NCBI GenBank assembly: GCA_031546715.1
Contig: JAVBKA010000101.1
Location: 1 to 38,624 of the forward strand
Direction: 5' to 3'
Length of the DNA: 38,624 bases
DNA from: JAVBKA01 sp031546715
GTDB taxonomy: Bacteria; Bacillota; Clostridia; Oscillospirales; UBA929
Made by a program: the position numbers and the translations under genes. Below, one piece after another: positions 1-8,206 of the stretch. How positions within the stretch are numbered: the stretch's first letter is position 1; the number at the start of each line of letters is the position of its first letter. The notes beneath the pieces are model-generated. The model saw nothing but the letters and a program-made list of their open reading frames with translations. It was not told the DNA's origin and searched no databases.

Positions 1-7
1 CTTTCAT
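1..7 (-). CDS. sigE: Start of a probable sigE, cut by the window edge
   Basis: On the minus strand an ATG (positions 7-5) followed by AAA G runs off the window edge. It is preceded by a good ribosome-binding site, AAAGGA, with about 8 bases of spacing. It lies directly downstream of spoIIGA on the same strand, where sporulation sigma factor E is nearly always encoded. Only two codons are visible, so the identity rests on gene order alone. Confidence 0.35.
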
Positions 8-82
8 TGTTTTCTTGTCCTTTCAATTACATTAAACAGGGCTTGTTTAATATCATACAGCAATAATTATTTCGTGACCGCA

Positions 83-931
83 TTACCTACTGCCGACTAA
101 GGCTGAATAGGCTGCACCGTCTGACACAGGAGTAGGGGAGAGGGCGACAAGCATTTGGCGGTGCTTTTCGTTGCCAAGTAATATGCTGTCGGGCTTAAAC
201 GCCAGTAAAAATCCGCTGCTGATGCCGACAGCACGGTACGGCAGTAGCCGAAATCTGGTACCTGTTTTTTTATGAAGCTCTAAAATTGCCGTTGCAGGAG
301 AGAGCGTTTGCAGTCTGTCAAGACTAAAGCCCAGCAGTGCAGCCGCCGCGTCACTGTCAACAATAATTACAGGCGCGCCGCTGATAGGGTCTGTCAGTGT
401 GTGGCCAGAATCGATTAATGCGGTTATATGTATTTGACGACCCTCGTGCTTTATTGTAACGGATTGCATTTCTCTCGGTCCATGTCGAGCGGCACGGCGG
501 AATACTAGGCTCAGCAACCCGTAGCTGACACCTGTTGCAAGTAGCAGTGTTTTAATATCAACAGGCACATTTGGGATTCCACCGGGAGGCGGTTCTCCCC
601 CTGTCAGCATAACCACGGCAAGAATAGCACCTGCAAGGGCGAAGGAAATAGCACAAAATACGATTCCTGTTCTAAGTAAATGCTTATTTGTCCGCCCTGC
701 AAATGCGGCTGCAATAATAATCAGCAGACTGATGAGCTTGCCTGCAATGCCGCCTATTGCTTCAAACCCCGGCAGCCATACCAGTACGGAGTAAACTGCA
801 CCGCACAAAGCACCAAGCAAAAGTCTAAGCTTTTTTATCTCTCGTCCTGCGATTTTCGCGCTGGTAAGCAGCAGTAGATAATTTATTATCAAATTGAGAA
901 CAAATAATGAGTCTATGTAAACTGTATACAT
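83..931 (-). CDS. spoIIGA: Sigma-E processing peptidase SpoIIGA
   Basis: Membrane-embedded aspartic protease that removes the pro-sequence of pro-sigma-E in the mother cell after a SpoIIR signal from the forespore (known for the family). The 282-residue product has about five hydrophobic segments in residues 5-145, starting MYTVYIDSLFVLNLIINYLL, as is usual for SpoIIGA. A cytoplasmic domain follows with the aspartic-protease motif ALIDSGHTLTDP at residues 171-182 (catalytic Asp about 174). The start ATG has GAGGG just upstream. The probable sigE start follows downstream on the same strand. Length is close to the family norm of about 300 and no damage is seen. Identification is firm. Confidence 0.95.
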   Translation of the reverse strand: MYTVYIDSLFVLNLIINYLLLLTSAKIAGREIKKLRLLLGALCGAVYSVLVWLPGFEAIGGIAGKLISLLIIIAAAFAGRTNKHLLRTGIVFCAISFALAGAILAVVMLTGGEPPPGGIPNVPVDIKTLLLATGVSYGLLSLVFRRAARHGPREMQSVTIKHEGRQIHITALIDSGHTLTDPISGAPVIIVDSDAAAALLGFSLDRLQTLSPATAILELHKKTGTRFRLLPYRAVGISSGFLLAFKPDSILLGNEKHRQMLVALSPTPVSDGAAYSALVGSR

Positions 932-966
932 AATCCCTCGCAGAATTTATTTTGGTGACGATTATT

Positions 967-1000
967 ATTATAGAGCATGTACCAGTCGAAACAGGACAAA
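967..1000 (-). promoter_or_regulatory. Probable spoIIGA promoter with weak Spo0A-like boxes
   Basis: A TATAAT hexamer lies on the minus strand at 972-967, about 36 bases upstream of the spoIIGA start. Upstream at 983-1000 are two imperfect Spo0A-box-like sequences, TTTGTCCTG on the minus strand and CAGTCGAAA on the plus strand. Each matches about six of nine positions of TTTGTCRAA. In Bacillus spoIIG is activated by Spo0A-P with sigma-A, so the arrangement fits, but the boxes are weak. Confidence 0.35.
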
Positions 1001-1081
1001 TTGTGTTGAGAGCGTATATTTGTAGATAGATGGAAAATACTATCAACGGAGTTTTCCAAATGATAATTCAGGAGGTATACA

Positions 1082-1267
1082 ATGAACAGCTTAACAACAA
1101 AGGAATTAACCGCTCTTGAAGAGCAGCTCGGCTCAGAGCAGGTACTCATCAAAAAGTACCACACAATGTCAGGACAATGCACAGACCCTGCCCTGAAAAC
1201 ACGCCTTGAGTCTCTGGCTACAAAACATCAGTCACATTATGACAAGCTTGTCAACTACTTGAAATAG
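1082..1267 (+). CDS. Small spore-coat-associated protein, first gene of a CotF-type pair
   Basis: 61-residue, mostly helical, charged protein (MNSLTTKELTALEEQLGSEQ...), with an AGGAGGT ribosome-binding site 6-7 bases before the ATG. The pattern ending in KHQSHYDKL resembles the small clostridial proteins that precede a CotF-domain protein. It is 9 bases ahead of the next gene, so the two are almost certainly co-transcribed. It probably folds as a helical hairpin and acts in the spore coat. The role is inferred from the partner gene; no enzymatic motif is present. Confidence 0.75.
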   Translation: MNSLTTKELTALEEQLGSEQVLIKKYHTMSGQCTDPALKTRLESLATKHQSHYDKLVNYLK

Positions 1268-1276
1268 GAGGTTATT

Positions 1277-1546
1277 ATGAACAATACACAAACAACGGGA
1301 AACATGGGTGACAAGGAAGTCCTTGGTGATATCCTCTCGAGCCAAAAGTTGATTGCAAGCAACTATAACAACTACGCAGGCGAGTGTGTTAATATAAATC
1401 TCCGTGATGAATTTTTGAACATCCTCAAGGATGAGCACACAATTCAAACTGAGATTTTTAACGAAATGACCTCACGCGGTTATTATCAGACTAAGGCTGC
1501 GCCTCAGAATGAGATTACAACTGTGCTTCAAAAGTTTCAGGGCTGA
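1277..1546 (+). CDS. cotF: CotF-type spore coat protein
   Basis: 89-residue protein resembling the Coat F domain. Residues about 10-75 carry the family pattern: a D-KEVLGDILSSQK helix, a NYNNYAGEC segment, a central ILKDEH helix, and the IFNEMTSRGYYQTK-A end, which corresponds to the usual F-x-M-x-x-RG-[WY]Y motif. The ribosome-binding site TAGGAGGTTATT precedes the ATG. It is the second gene of a pair with the 61-residue protein and ends just before a strong terminator. In Bacillus CotF is a coat component; clostridial homologues are often paired like this. Expected to be made in the mother cell late in sporulation, although no clear sigma-E or sigma-K promoter was found. Confidence 0.88.
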   Translation: MNNTQTTGNMGDKEVLGDILSSQKLIASNYNNYAGECVNINLRDEFLNILKDEHTIQTEIFNEMTSRGYYQTKAAPQNEITTVLQKFQG

Positions 1547-1560
1547 TTGAGGGCATGATG

Positions 1561-1600
1561 AAGAGGGTGTTTTGGCGTGAGCCAAAACACCCTCTTTAGA
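1561..1600. terminator. Bidirectional terminator between the coat pair and the sensor kinase
   Basis: Perfect 16-bp stem (1561-1576 with 1581-1596) around a GTGA loop, with core GGGTGTTTTGGC and its complement. It sits between two convergent genes ending at 1546 and 1610, and has A-rich and T-rich ends for both directions, though the U-runs are short. Confidence 0.85.
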
Positions 1601-1609
1601 TTTTGCGTC

Positions 1610-3895
1610 TTATCTGTTTAGATATGTGGCAATTGTACTTACTAACTCCTCAACATTGATTGGCTTTGCAATATGTCCATTCATCCCAGCATTAATACAA
1701 GTTTGTATATCTTCCTTGAAGGCATTAGCGGTCATAGCGACAATCGGCACTTCTGAAGCATATCGCTGGCTCATTGCCCTTATTTCTCTGGTAGCGGTTA
1801 AACCGTCCATTTTGGGCATTTGCACGTCCATCAATATGAGACTATACTTCTCGCTATTGCTCTGCAATTTCTCCAAAGCTTCAATACCGTCGCAAGCGCA
1901 ATCGATTTCTATTCCAGTTATTTCAAGAATACTAATAACGATTTCACGGTTAATATCAATATCTTCAACTAATAATAGGTGTTTTCCCTGCCAATTACAA
2001 GTTGCTTCAGCTGAGATTTCCTTCTTAACTCTTGAGCGGGGAACGCAAGTAACAATCGTATCCAACAAGGCGGGGGGATATACTGGCTTTACTAACATTT
2101 TCGTCAAACCTAAAACGGCCAGTTCATCATAATAATCGGTGGTATCCATAGCAGAAATCTTAACAATCGTGCATTCATCGCCCATTATCTGCTGTAATTT
2201 CTTTGCGGTTTCAATGCCATTGATATCAGGCGTGTTTAAGTCTAAGAATATAATGTCATAGGGTTTATTTGCCTCAAAAGCCAAAGCCGCCATTTCTATG
2301 GCTGTTGACCCGCTTGAAGCCAAATCGCAATGCAAAGAGAAGTCACTAAGAACGTTGGTAAAATAAACTAAGTCATCTTTATTGTCATCAACCACCAAAA
2401 TTAGTAAATCTGTATTTTCAATCGCATTCTTTGTGGGCTCTATGCACTGTTTTCCCCATCGGACATGAATATCAAAACTAAAGCATGAGCCTTCGTTTGG
2501 ATTGCTTACAACGCTAATTTTGCCGCCCATTAAATTTACAATTTTTTGGCTGATGGCAAGCCCTAAACCTGTGCCGCCGTATTTACGTGCAATTCCGCCA
2601 TCTGCCTGTTCAAACGTTTTAAATAAGTGGAGTTTGTCCTCGTCAGACATACCAATGCCATTATCCTTCACCAGAAAATGAATGACAGAGTTATCTGCAT
2701 CTATGGTTGTTTCGGTCACCGTTAGAGAAATAGTGCCCTGTTCGGGAGTAAATTTAGCCGCATTACTGAGCAAATTAATTAATACTTGCGAAAGCCTAAG
2801 GTCGTCGCTAATCATATTACGTGTAAATGTTTTTTTGCATGCATAGTTAAATGTCTGGTATTTTTCATCGGTCTTAACTTGAATGACGTTTAAAATCCTG
2901 CTAATCATTTTTTCAAAACTAAACTCATTGCTTGATATTTCGAATTTATCTGCCTCGATTTTTGACATATCCAGCACGTCATTAATAATATCCAAAAGTT
3001 GTTTTGACGTATTATCGACTTTTTCAAGGCAATACTGAATTTTTGAAATATCATCAGATTTTCTGGCAATCTGCGTCATTCCAATGATCGCATTCATGGG
3101 AGTTCTGATTTCATGGCTCATTCGAGAGAGAAATTCGCTTTTAGCTTTTGAACTTGCTTGGGCTTCTTCTTTTGCGGAAATTAGCAATTGATCTTTTTTG
3201 TAAAATTCCTCTTCCGTAGATCTAACAATTTTTTTCAAAAACAGTATTGCAATGACCGAGAATAGGGACGCAAGCGTTATGCCAATTATTACGGTTAAAA
3301 ACTGTACTCGTTGTGAGGCGTTAAATAAATCCTCGCATTCAAACTCCATTCCAATTGCCCCTACAACAGACCCTGCGCGATCGTGAACTGGGAAATAGGT
3401 GACATATACGACACCCCATTCGGTATTTAATATTTGATTCCCCATAACAGTCTCGCCATTCAGACACTTTTCCAGCGACGGAATGATTTCTTCTTCAATA
3501 GGCATTCCTACATGCCTTATATCTTCGGCATCTCGATCCAGCCCGTCGATAACATAGATCAGTTCACCTTCCGCACTTTTTTTAGCGGTGTACAAATATC
3601 GTATATTTGCAATTCGCCTAATTTGATTCATCTGCTTGTAAGTATCGATGTAAATGTCCTTTTTCTCATCCTCAATTGTGTTAAGTTCTTTAAAGCTGTT
3701 TTCATCGATTATTTCTTCTGCATATCTGTAAACTACATTAGCGTCATTCATCAAGTTTCTAAGAATAAGATTGTTAAACTGCGTGTATATCAGGAAGTAA
3801 AAAGAAAGCCCCAGAGACAAAGCTATGAATACTATTATCAGTATCACTCTTAATTCAAATTTTTTCCAGAGTACGTTTTCCATACTTGCAACCAT
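1610..3895 (-). CDS. Hybrid sensor histidine kinase with two receiver domains
   Basis: 761-residue membrane sensor. Order: transmembrane segment about 17-37; extracellular sensor region about 40-198 that looks Cache/PAS-like (type not certain); second transmembrane segment about 199-221; HisKA with phospho-acceptor His in FLSRMSHEIRTPMNA (about 261); HATPase with N box (LINLLSNAAKF), DNGIGM and GGTGLGLAI (about 365-480); first receiver with Asp about 552 (IIFLDLNTP) and Lys 603; second receiver with Asp about 690 (LILMDVQMPKMDG) and Lys 744. No HPt domain is present, so an outside phosphotransfer protein or direct signalling is implied. No response regulator gene lies beside it. The ATG at 3895 has GGAGAA only a few bases upstream; a second ATG four codons in is possible. 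The ligand cannot be read from the sequence. Confidence 0.93.
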   Translation of the reverse strand: MVASMENVLWKKFELRVILIIVFIALSLGLSFYFLIYTQFNNLILRNLMNDANVVYRYAEEIIDENSFKELNTIEDEKKDIYIDTYKQMNQIRRIANIRYLYTAKKSAEGELIYVIDGLDRDAEDIRHVGMPIEEEIIPSLEKCLNGETVMGNQILNTEWGVVYVTYFPVHDRAGSVVGAIGMEFECEDLFNASQRVQFLTVIIGITLASLFSVIAILFLKKIVRSTEEEFYKKDQLLISAKEEAQASSKAKSEFLSRMSHEIRTPMNAIIGMTQIARKSDDISKIQYCLEKVDNTSKQLLDIINDVLDMSKIEADKFEISSNEFSFEKMISRILNVIQVKTDEKYQTFNYACKKTFTRNMISDDLRLSQVLINLLSNAAKFTPEQGTISLTVTETTIDADNSVIHFLVKDNGIGMSDEDKLHLFKTFEQADGGIARKYGGTGLGLAISQKIVNLMGGKISVVSNPNEGSCFSFDIHVRWGKQCIEPTKNAIENTDLLILVVDDNKDDLVYFTNVLSDFSLHCDLASSGSTAIEMAALAFEANKPYDIIFLDLNTPDINGIETAKKLQQIMGDECTIVKISAMDTTDYYDELAVLGLTKMLVKPVYPPALLDTIVTCVPRSRVKKEISAEATCNWQGKHLLLVEDIDINREIVISILEITGIEIDCACDGIEALEKLQSNSEKYSLILMDVQMPKMDGLTATREIRAMSQRYASEVPIVAMTANAFKEDIQTCINAGMNGHIAKPINVEELVSTIATYLNR

Positions 3896-3945
3896 TTCTC
3901 CGGCGAGGCAAAATTAAGTGAACATCTAACTTCTCCGCCGGAGAA
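3896..3945 (-). promoter_or_regulatory. Inverted repeat that could cover the kinase ribosome-binding site
   Basis: A perfect 10-bp inverted repeat, TTCTCCGGCG at 3896-3905 and CGCCGGAGAA at 3936-3945, separated by 30 bases. On the kinase mRNA the downstream arm contains the GGAGA Shine-Dalgarno sequence directly before the start codon, so the hairpin would hide it. It could alternatively be a DNA operator. Confidence 0.5.
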
Positions 3946-3997
3946 AAGATGTGTTGTATTTATTGAAGTGTAAATGCAGGGAATTTGGAGTATCGAC

Positions 3998-4030
3998 AAA
4001 AACCGCCAAAGCCTACGGCTTCAGCGGTTT
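3998..4030 (-). terminator. Terminator of tRNA-Thr
   Basis: On the minus strand, immediately after the tRNA 3' end: stem AAACCGC-TG-AAGCC, loop GTA, then GGCTT-TG-GCGGTTT, followed by TTTTTG. The stem is 14 positions with a two-base internal mismatch. Confidence 0.8.
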
Positions 4031-4034
4031 CTCT

Positions 4035-4110
4035 TGGAGCTGGTGGACGGATTTGAACCCCCGACCTGCTGATTACAAATCAGCTGCTCTACCAACTGAG
4101 CTACACCAGC
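4035..4110 (-). tRNA. tRNA-Thr (anticodon TGT)
   Basis: 76 nt including an encoded CCA (4037-4035). The acceptor arm GCTGGTG pairs with CACCAGC. The D-arm sequence TAGCTCAGTTGGTAGAGCA, the anticodon stem GCTGA / TCAGC around loop TTTGTAA (anticodon TGT), and the T arm GGTTCAAATCC are all standard. It has its own consensus promoter and terminator. Confidence 0.97.
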
Positions 4111-4129
4111 ATTTTCACAATGCTTGGTG

Positions 4130-4159
4130 ATTATAGCATATCTTCTTATAACTTGTCAA
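4130..4159 (-). promoter_or_regulatory. Sigma-A promoter of tRNA-Thr
   Basis: Minus strand TTGACA (4159-4154), 18-bp spacer, TATAAT (4135-4130), placed about 20 bases before the tRNA 5' end. Both hexamers match the consensus perfectly. Confidence 0.88.
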
Positions 4160-4214
4160 GCCTATTTTTTTACCAAATTCAAATAGTTTTTGAAAATGCA
4201 AAGCTAAGAAACGC

Positions 4215-4243
4215 TTTACATACGGAGGAAAATCATGTATAAT
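4215..4243 (+). promoter_or_regulatory. Sigma-A promoter of the lgt-folD-fhs operon
   Basis: TTTACA (4215-4220), 17-bp spacer, TATAAT (4238-4243). Predicted transcription start is near 4250, giving a 5' leader of about 125 bases before lgt. No recognised riboswitch fold was seen in that leader. Confidence 0.78.
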
Positions 4244-4375
4244 GTGGCTGATTTTATGCACTGACCGCACAAGCTTTTTCTTTATATTGGGTCAACTTTT
4301 TCTGTTGCTCATGACCAGCGACATGGGATAACAGCCTTTCATGCCAGTTACATCGTTGGAGAATGGTGGGTCACT

Positions 4376-5644
4376 ATGATAGGTTTTCCGGGGCTAGGAA
4401 TTGATAGCTTTCAAATGAATCCGATTGTGTTTTCTGTTGGGGGCTTCTCTTTGCATTGGTACGGCTTGATAATTGCCATTGGGTTTTTACTTGCCGTTGT
4501 TTATTGCTTAAAGAAGTCCAAAAACTTTGGAATTACTCAAGACGAATTTATTGACATGCTCATTTACGCAGTTCCTATGGCGATTATCGGCGCAAGACTT
4601 TATTATGTTATCTTTTCATGGAGCGAATTTAAGAACAATTTTGGCAACATTATTCGCATTTGGGATGGCGGTCTTGCTATTTACGGCGCAGTAATCATGG
4701 CAGTTATAACATGCTGCGTCTTTTGCTGGGTACGCCGTATTAAGCCTACTGCGATGCTCGACCTTGGCGCAGGCGGCTTGCTTATAGGACAGGCTATCGG
4801 ACGTTTAGGAAATTTCGTCAATGTTGAGGTCTATGGCGGGGAAACCACGTTGCCGTGGCGCATGACCGTGGGAAATTCGCCTGTTGGTCATCATCCACTG
4901 TTCTTTTACGAGCTTTTATGGAATCTCGTAGGCTTTCTCCTTATCAACATGCTGTCAAAACGCCGCAAATTCAACGGAGAGCTTATTTTAGTGTACTGTG
5001 CTTGGTATGGCATCGGACGCGGAGTTCTTGAGGGTATGCGTGAGTCCACATATATTCTAAAAATTGCGGATACTATTGCGGTTTCACAATTAGTGGGCTT
5101 CTTAACCGGAATCTTTGCCATCGTGCTTATTTTCTACAATTTCATATTCAAATCCCATAATCCCGAAGCTATTAACGACTGGGTTGGCGAACGTGATGCA
5201 TTTTTTAACGGTCATCCAGTGAAAAAAAGCAACAAAATTGATATTCTCGCCAATAGTGATGAACCCAGCATTGAGCCAGAAGTAGTAAGCTCAGACACAA
5301 CGACGTCAGACACCGTCAAATCTGAGGATACGAAGCCTGAGAAACCGAAAATCCCTGAAAATAACAGTGCCGACTTGCCAAATACTGCTGACCAAGCAGC
5401 AAATATTTTACCAAAAAATCAGCCAGAAGCGGCAAAGCCAGTTGGTCAGCCTAAACAAAATGTCAACAATAACGGCAGTAACGGCAAGAGCAACAAAAAC
5501 GGCAAAAACACTGGTAACAACGGCAATAATAATAACAATAACAAGAACAATGGAAAAAACAATAACAATAGTAATAACAATGCCAAAAAACCTAATAACA
5601 ACAGCAACGGCAACAATAAAAAATCCACAAAGAATGGCGGTTAA
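4376..5644 (+). CDS. lgt: Prolipoprotein diacylglyceryl transferase with a long Asn-rich tail
   Basis: Integral membrane enzyme that moves diacylglycerol from phosphatidylglycerol to the lipobox Cys of pre-prolipoproteins. Residues 1-265 form a full Lgt with about seven membrane segments. The signature GRLGNFVNVEVYG is at 142-154 (Arg143 and Asn146 at the same numbers as in E. coli Lgt), with HPLFFYELLWN at 173-183 and GRGVLEGMRES at 214-224. The position of E. coli His103 is Tyr103 here. Residues from about 266 to 422 are an extra hydrophilic tail, first acidic and Pro/Thr-rich, then from about 360 almost only Asn, Lys and Gly. Usual Lgt length is 260-300, so the tail is additional. The ribosome-binding site is only weak (GGTGGG). 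folD follows two bases after the stop. Confidence 0.96.
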   Translation: MIGFPGLGIDSFQMNPIVFSVGGFSLHWYGLIIAIGFLLAVVYCLKKSKNFGITQDEFIDMLIYAVPMAIIGARLYYVIFSWSEFKNNFGNIIRIWDGGLAIYGAVIMAVITCCVFCWVRRIKPTAMLDLGAGGLLIGQAIGRLGNFVNVEVYGGETTLPWRMTVGNSPVGHHPLFFYELLWNLVGFLLINMLSKRRKFNGELILVYCAWYGIGRGVLEGMRESTYILKIADTIAVSQLVGFLTGIFAIVLIFYNFIFKSHNPEAINDWVGERDAFFNGHPVKKSNKIDILANSDEPSIEPEVVSSDTTTSDTVKSEDTKPEKPKIPENNSADLPNTADQAANILPKNQPEAAKPVGQPKQNVNNNGSNGKSNKNGKNTGNNGNNNNNNKNNGKNNNNSNNNAKKPNNNSNGNNKKSTKNGG

Positions 5645-5646
5645 TT

Positions 5647-6504
5647 ATGGCTGTTTTAATGGACGGAAAAGCTTTGGCGGCAAAGCTGAAAACCGGATAC
5701 AAGCAAAGAGCTGACGCACTTGCGGCTAGCGGTGTAAGACCTGGGTTGGCGGTAATTTTAGTAGGTAATAATCCTGCCAGTGCTGTGTATGTGCGAAACA
5801 AAAAAAATGACTGTATTGAATGCGGAATCGAAAGCTTTGAATATGTTCTTCCTGAATCCACCTCGCAACAGGAGCTTGTTAAGCTAATTAACGAGCTTAA
5901 TCTTCGCACGGATGTACATGGGATTTTAGTTCAGCTACCTCTTCCTCAGCACCTTGATACCCAAGAGATTATGAAAACCATCGACCCTAAAAAGGATGTT
6001 GATGCATTCCATGCTGAAAACGTCGGGCTGATTATGCAAGGAACGCCGAGATACCTGCCTTGCACTCCTGCCGGAGTTATGGAGCTTTTAGATGAGTATG
6101 GCATTGACCCGAAGGGTAAGGAATGCGTTGTTATCGGAAGAAGTGATATTGTCGGAAAACCTCAGGCCATGCTGCTGCTGCATAGACATGGCACTGTCAC
6201 TATCGCGCACAGCAGAACGCCCAATCTTGCCGAAGTTGCAAGACGTGCCGATATTTTAGTTTGTGCCGTGGGTAAGGTCGGACTGGTGACTAAGGATATG
6301 GTTAAGCCCGGCGCGGTGGTAATAGACGTTGCCATGAACAAGAAGCCTGACGGTAAGCTCACTGGCGACGTAGTTTTTAGTGAGGTCGAGCCGATTGCCT
6401 CATATATTACGCCTGTCCCTGGTGGCGTCGGTCCAATGACGCGAGCGGTTTTAATGAAAAATACCCTTGCTTCCGCTGAAAAGCTTCAACAAAATAATAT
6501 ATAG
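5647..6504 (+). CDS. folD: Bifunctional methylene-THF dehydrogenase / methenyl-THF cyclohydrolase
   Basis: 285 residues, the normal FolD length. Cytosolic enzyme that interconverts 5,10-methylene-, 5,10-methenyl- and 10-formyl-THF using NADP(H). Seen: catalytic Tyr48 and Lys52 in YVRNK, VQLPLP at 95-100, PCTPAGVMELL at 138-148, the dinucleotide-binding GRSDIVGKP at 164-172, and the C-terminal signature PGGVGPMT at 258-265. It begins 2 bases after lgt and is followed 21 bases later by fhs, the next enzyme of the pathway (10-formyl-THF to formate plus ATP, or the reverse). Together these give the formate branch of one-carbon metabolism used for purines, formyl-Met and, in acetogens, the methyl branch of the Wood-Ljungdahl pathway. 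Confidence 0.97.
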   Translation: MAVLMDGKALAAKLKTGYKQRADALAASGVRPGLAVILVGNNPASAVYVRNKKNDCIECGIESFEYVLPESTSQQELVKLINELNLRTDVHGILVQLPLPQHLDTQEIMKTIDPKKDVDAFHAENVGLIMQGTPRYLPCTPAGVMELLDEYGIDPKGKECVVIGRSDIVGKPQAMLLLHRHGTVTIAHSRTPNLAEVARRADILVCAVGKVGLVTKDMVKPGAVVIDVAMNKKPDGKLTGDVVFSEVEPIASYITPVPGGVGPMTRAVLMKNTLASAEKLQQNNI

Positions 6505-6525
6505 TAACTGCTAGGGGTGACAACA

Positions 6526-8139
6526 GTGTCTGATATAGAAATTGCTCAAAGCACTGAATTAGTGCCTATAAATCAAATTGCTAAGTCAATCGGACTTCAT
6601 GAGGACGAGCTTGAGGCATACGGAAAGTATAAAGCCAAGGTCTCCCGCAAGCCCTCTGAGCCTACGGGAAAGCTGGTTCTGGTAACGGCTATTTCGCCCA
6701 CACCCTTTGGAGAGGGCAAAACTACCACCAGCGTCGGCTTGGCTGACGGCTTAAAGCGTATAGGAAAAAATGTGCTGTTATGCCTTCGTGAGCCATCCTT
6801 AGGTCCAGTTTTCGGCGTTAAGGGCGGCGCAGCGGGAGGCGGTCATGCGCAGGTAATCCCAATGGAGGACTTAAATCTGCATTTTACTGGGGATATCCAT
6901 GCTGTTACTGCCGCAAATAACCTTTTATCCGCCGCGATAGATAATCATCTGCAACAGGGGAACGCCCTTGGAATAGACGTTAGGCGCATCACTTGGCGAC
7001 GTTGTATGGACATGAATGACCGCGCTCTTCGGGACATGGTTGTTGCCATGGGCGGCACTTCTGGCGGATATCCAAGGCAGGATGGCTTTGATATAACCGC
7101 CGCTTCCGAGATTATGGCAATCCTGTGCCTTGCGGACGGCATTGATGACTTAAAAGTCAGACTTGCAAGAATTGTAATTGGTCAGAGCGTCAGCGGAGCA
7201 CCTGTCACCTGTGCGGACTTAAAGGTGCAGGGTGCAATGGCTGCTCTTTTACGTGACGCAATTAAGCCAAACCTTGTGCAAACGCTGGAGCATACGCCAA
7301 CACTTATTCATGGAGGGCCATTTGCAAATATCGCCCATGGCTGCAATAGCGTTACAGCCACAAAACTGGCGTTGTCTATGGCGGATGTTGTTGTTACCGA
7401 GGCAGGCTTCGGCGCAGACCTTGGCGCAGAAAAATTCTGCGATATTAAGTGCCGTTCTGCAGGACTGAAACCGTCTGCATGTGTCATAGTCGCAACGGTT
7501 AGGGCACTTAAGTATCACGGTGGTGGCAGTATGATTTGCGAGAACCTTGTGAAGCATGTTGAAAATATGCAAAACGTATTTAATGTCCCTGTGGTTGTGG
7601 CAATAAACAGGTTTACTCAAGACACAGAGGAAGAAATCCAAACAATTCGTGATACATGCAAGGAAATTAATGTTGAGGTTGCCTTATGTGAAGCATGGGC
7701 TAAGGGCGGCGAGGGTGCTGTAGAGCTGGCTAATGCCGTTGTTGCGCAGATTGGCAAAAGTAGTTCATTTAGCTACGCCTATCCAACTGAAATGCCTCTT
7801 AAGGATAAAATCAGAGCGGTTGCAACAAAGATTTACGGCGCAGACGGTGTGGAGTTCTCCTCAGTCGCCTCGAAAAAGCTTGACGACCTGCAAAAGAACG
7901 GGCTTGGGGAATTACCTGTCTGCATTGCAAAAACTCAGTACAGCTTCTCTGACGACCCAAAAAAATTAGGACGTCCGTCAGGCTTTACAATTAAGGTTTC
8001 CAACGTCAGGCTATCGGCAGGCGCAGGCTTCGTAGTAGTCTATACAGGCGAGATTATGACAATGCCAGGGCTGCCCAAAGTGCCATCCTTTGAAAATGTA
8101 GATGTAGACAGCAACGGCAAAATATCGGGGCTGTTTTAG
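6526..8139 (+). CDS. fhs: Formate-tetrahydrofolate ligase
   Basis: Cytosolic ligase: formate + ATP + THF to 10-formyl-THF. The 537-residue chain from GTG 6526 starts VSDIEIAQS, the typical family N-terminus; AGGGG lies 8 bases upstream. A GTG at 6517 is possible but sits on top of that ribosome-binding site. The ATP loop is SPTPFGEGKTTT (about 57-68), followed by LREPSLGPVFGVKGGAAGGG, a hallmark of the family. Later motifs include THTG-like HFTGDIHA, FANIAHG and FGADLGAEKF. Length is near the usual 555. It is the last gene of the lgt-folD-fhs operon, with a strong terminator 11 bases after the stop. Confidence 0.97.
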   Translation: MSDIEIAQSTELVPINQIAKSIGLHEDELEAYGKYKAKVSRKPSEPTGKLVLVTAISPTPFGEGKTTTSVGLADGLKRIGKNVLLCLREPSLGPVFGVKGGAAGGGHAQVIPMEDLNLHFTGDIHAVTAANNLLSAAIDNHLQQGNALGIDVRRITWRRCMDMNDRALRDMVVAMGGTSGGYPRQDGFDITAASEIMAILCLADGIDDLKVRLARIVIGQSVSGAPVTCADLKVQGAMAALLRDAIKPNLVQTLEHTPTLIHGGPFANIAHGCNSVTATKLALSMADVVVTEAGFGADLGAEKFCDIKCRSAGLKPSACVIVATVRALKYHGGGSMICENLVKHVENMQNVFNVPVVVAINRFTQDTEEEIQTIRDTCKEINVEVALCEAWAKGGEGAVELANAVVAQIGKSSSFSYAYPTEMPLKDKIRAVATKIYGADGVEFSSVASKKLDDLQKNGLGELPVCIAKTQYSFSDDPKKLGRPSGFTIKVSNVRLSAGAGFVVVYTGEIMTMPGLPKVPSFENVDVDSNGKISGLF

Positions 8140-8150
8140 CACAAAAAAGA

Positions 8151-8191
8151 AAATCTCCAGATGGTTCGCCATCTGGAGATTTGTTGTTTTT
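8151..8191. terminator. Bidirectional terminator after fhs
   Basis: Perfect 14-bp stem (8151-8164 with 8169-8182) closed by a TTCG tetraloop, with core TCTCCAGATGG. A T-rich run follows on the plus strand and six T's on the minus strand (8143-8148), so it can serve both fhs and the convergent deaminase gene. Confidence 0.92.
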
Positions 8192-8206
8192 AATTAGTGA
8201 TTAGTA

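Noticed and set aside
4235..4264. Nine-codon leader frame with a GGAGGAAAATC ribosome-binding site before lgt
   Set aside because: The ATG overlaps the -10 hexamer TATAAT of the lgt promoter (4238-4243), so the frame would not be transcribed. The purine-rich stretch lies in the promoter spacer.
5446..5628. Leucine-rich membrane-like frame on the minus strand within lgt
   Set aside because: It is the complement of the Asn/Lys-rich repeat of the lgt tail, with no ribosome-binding site.
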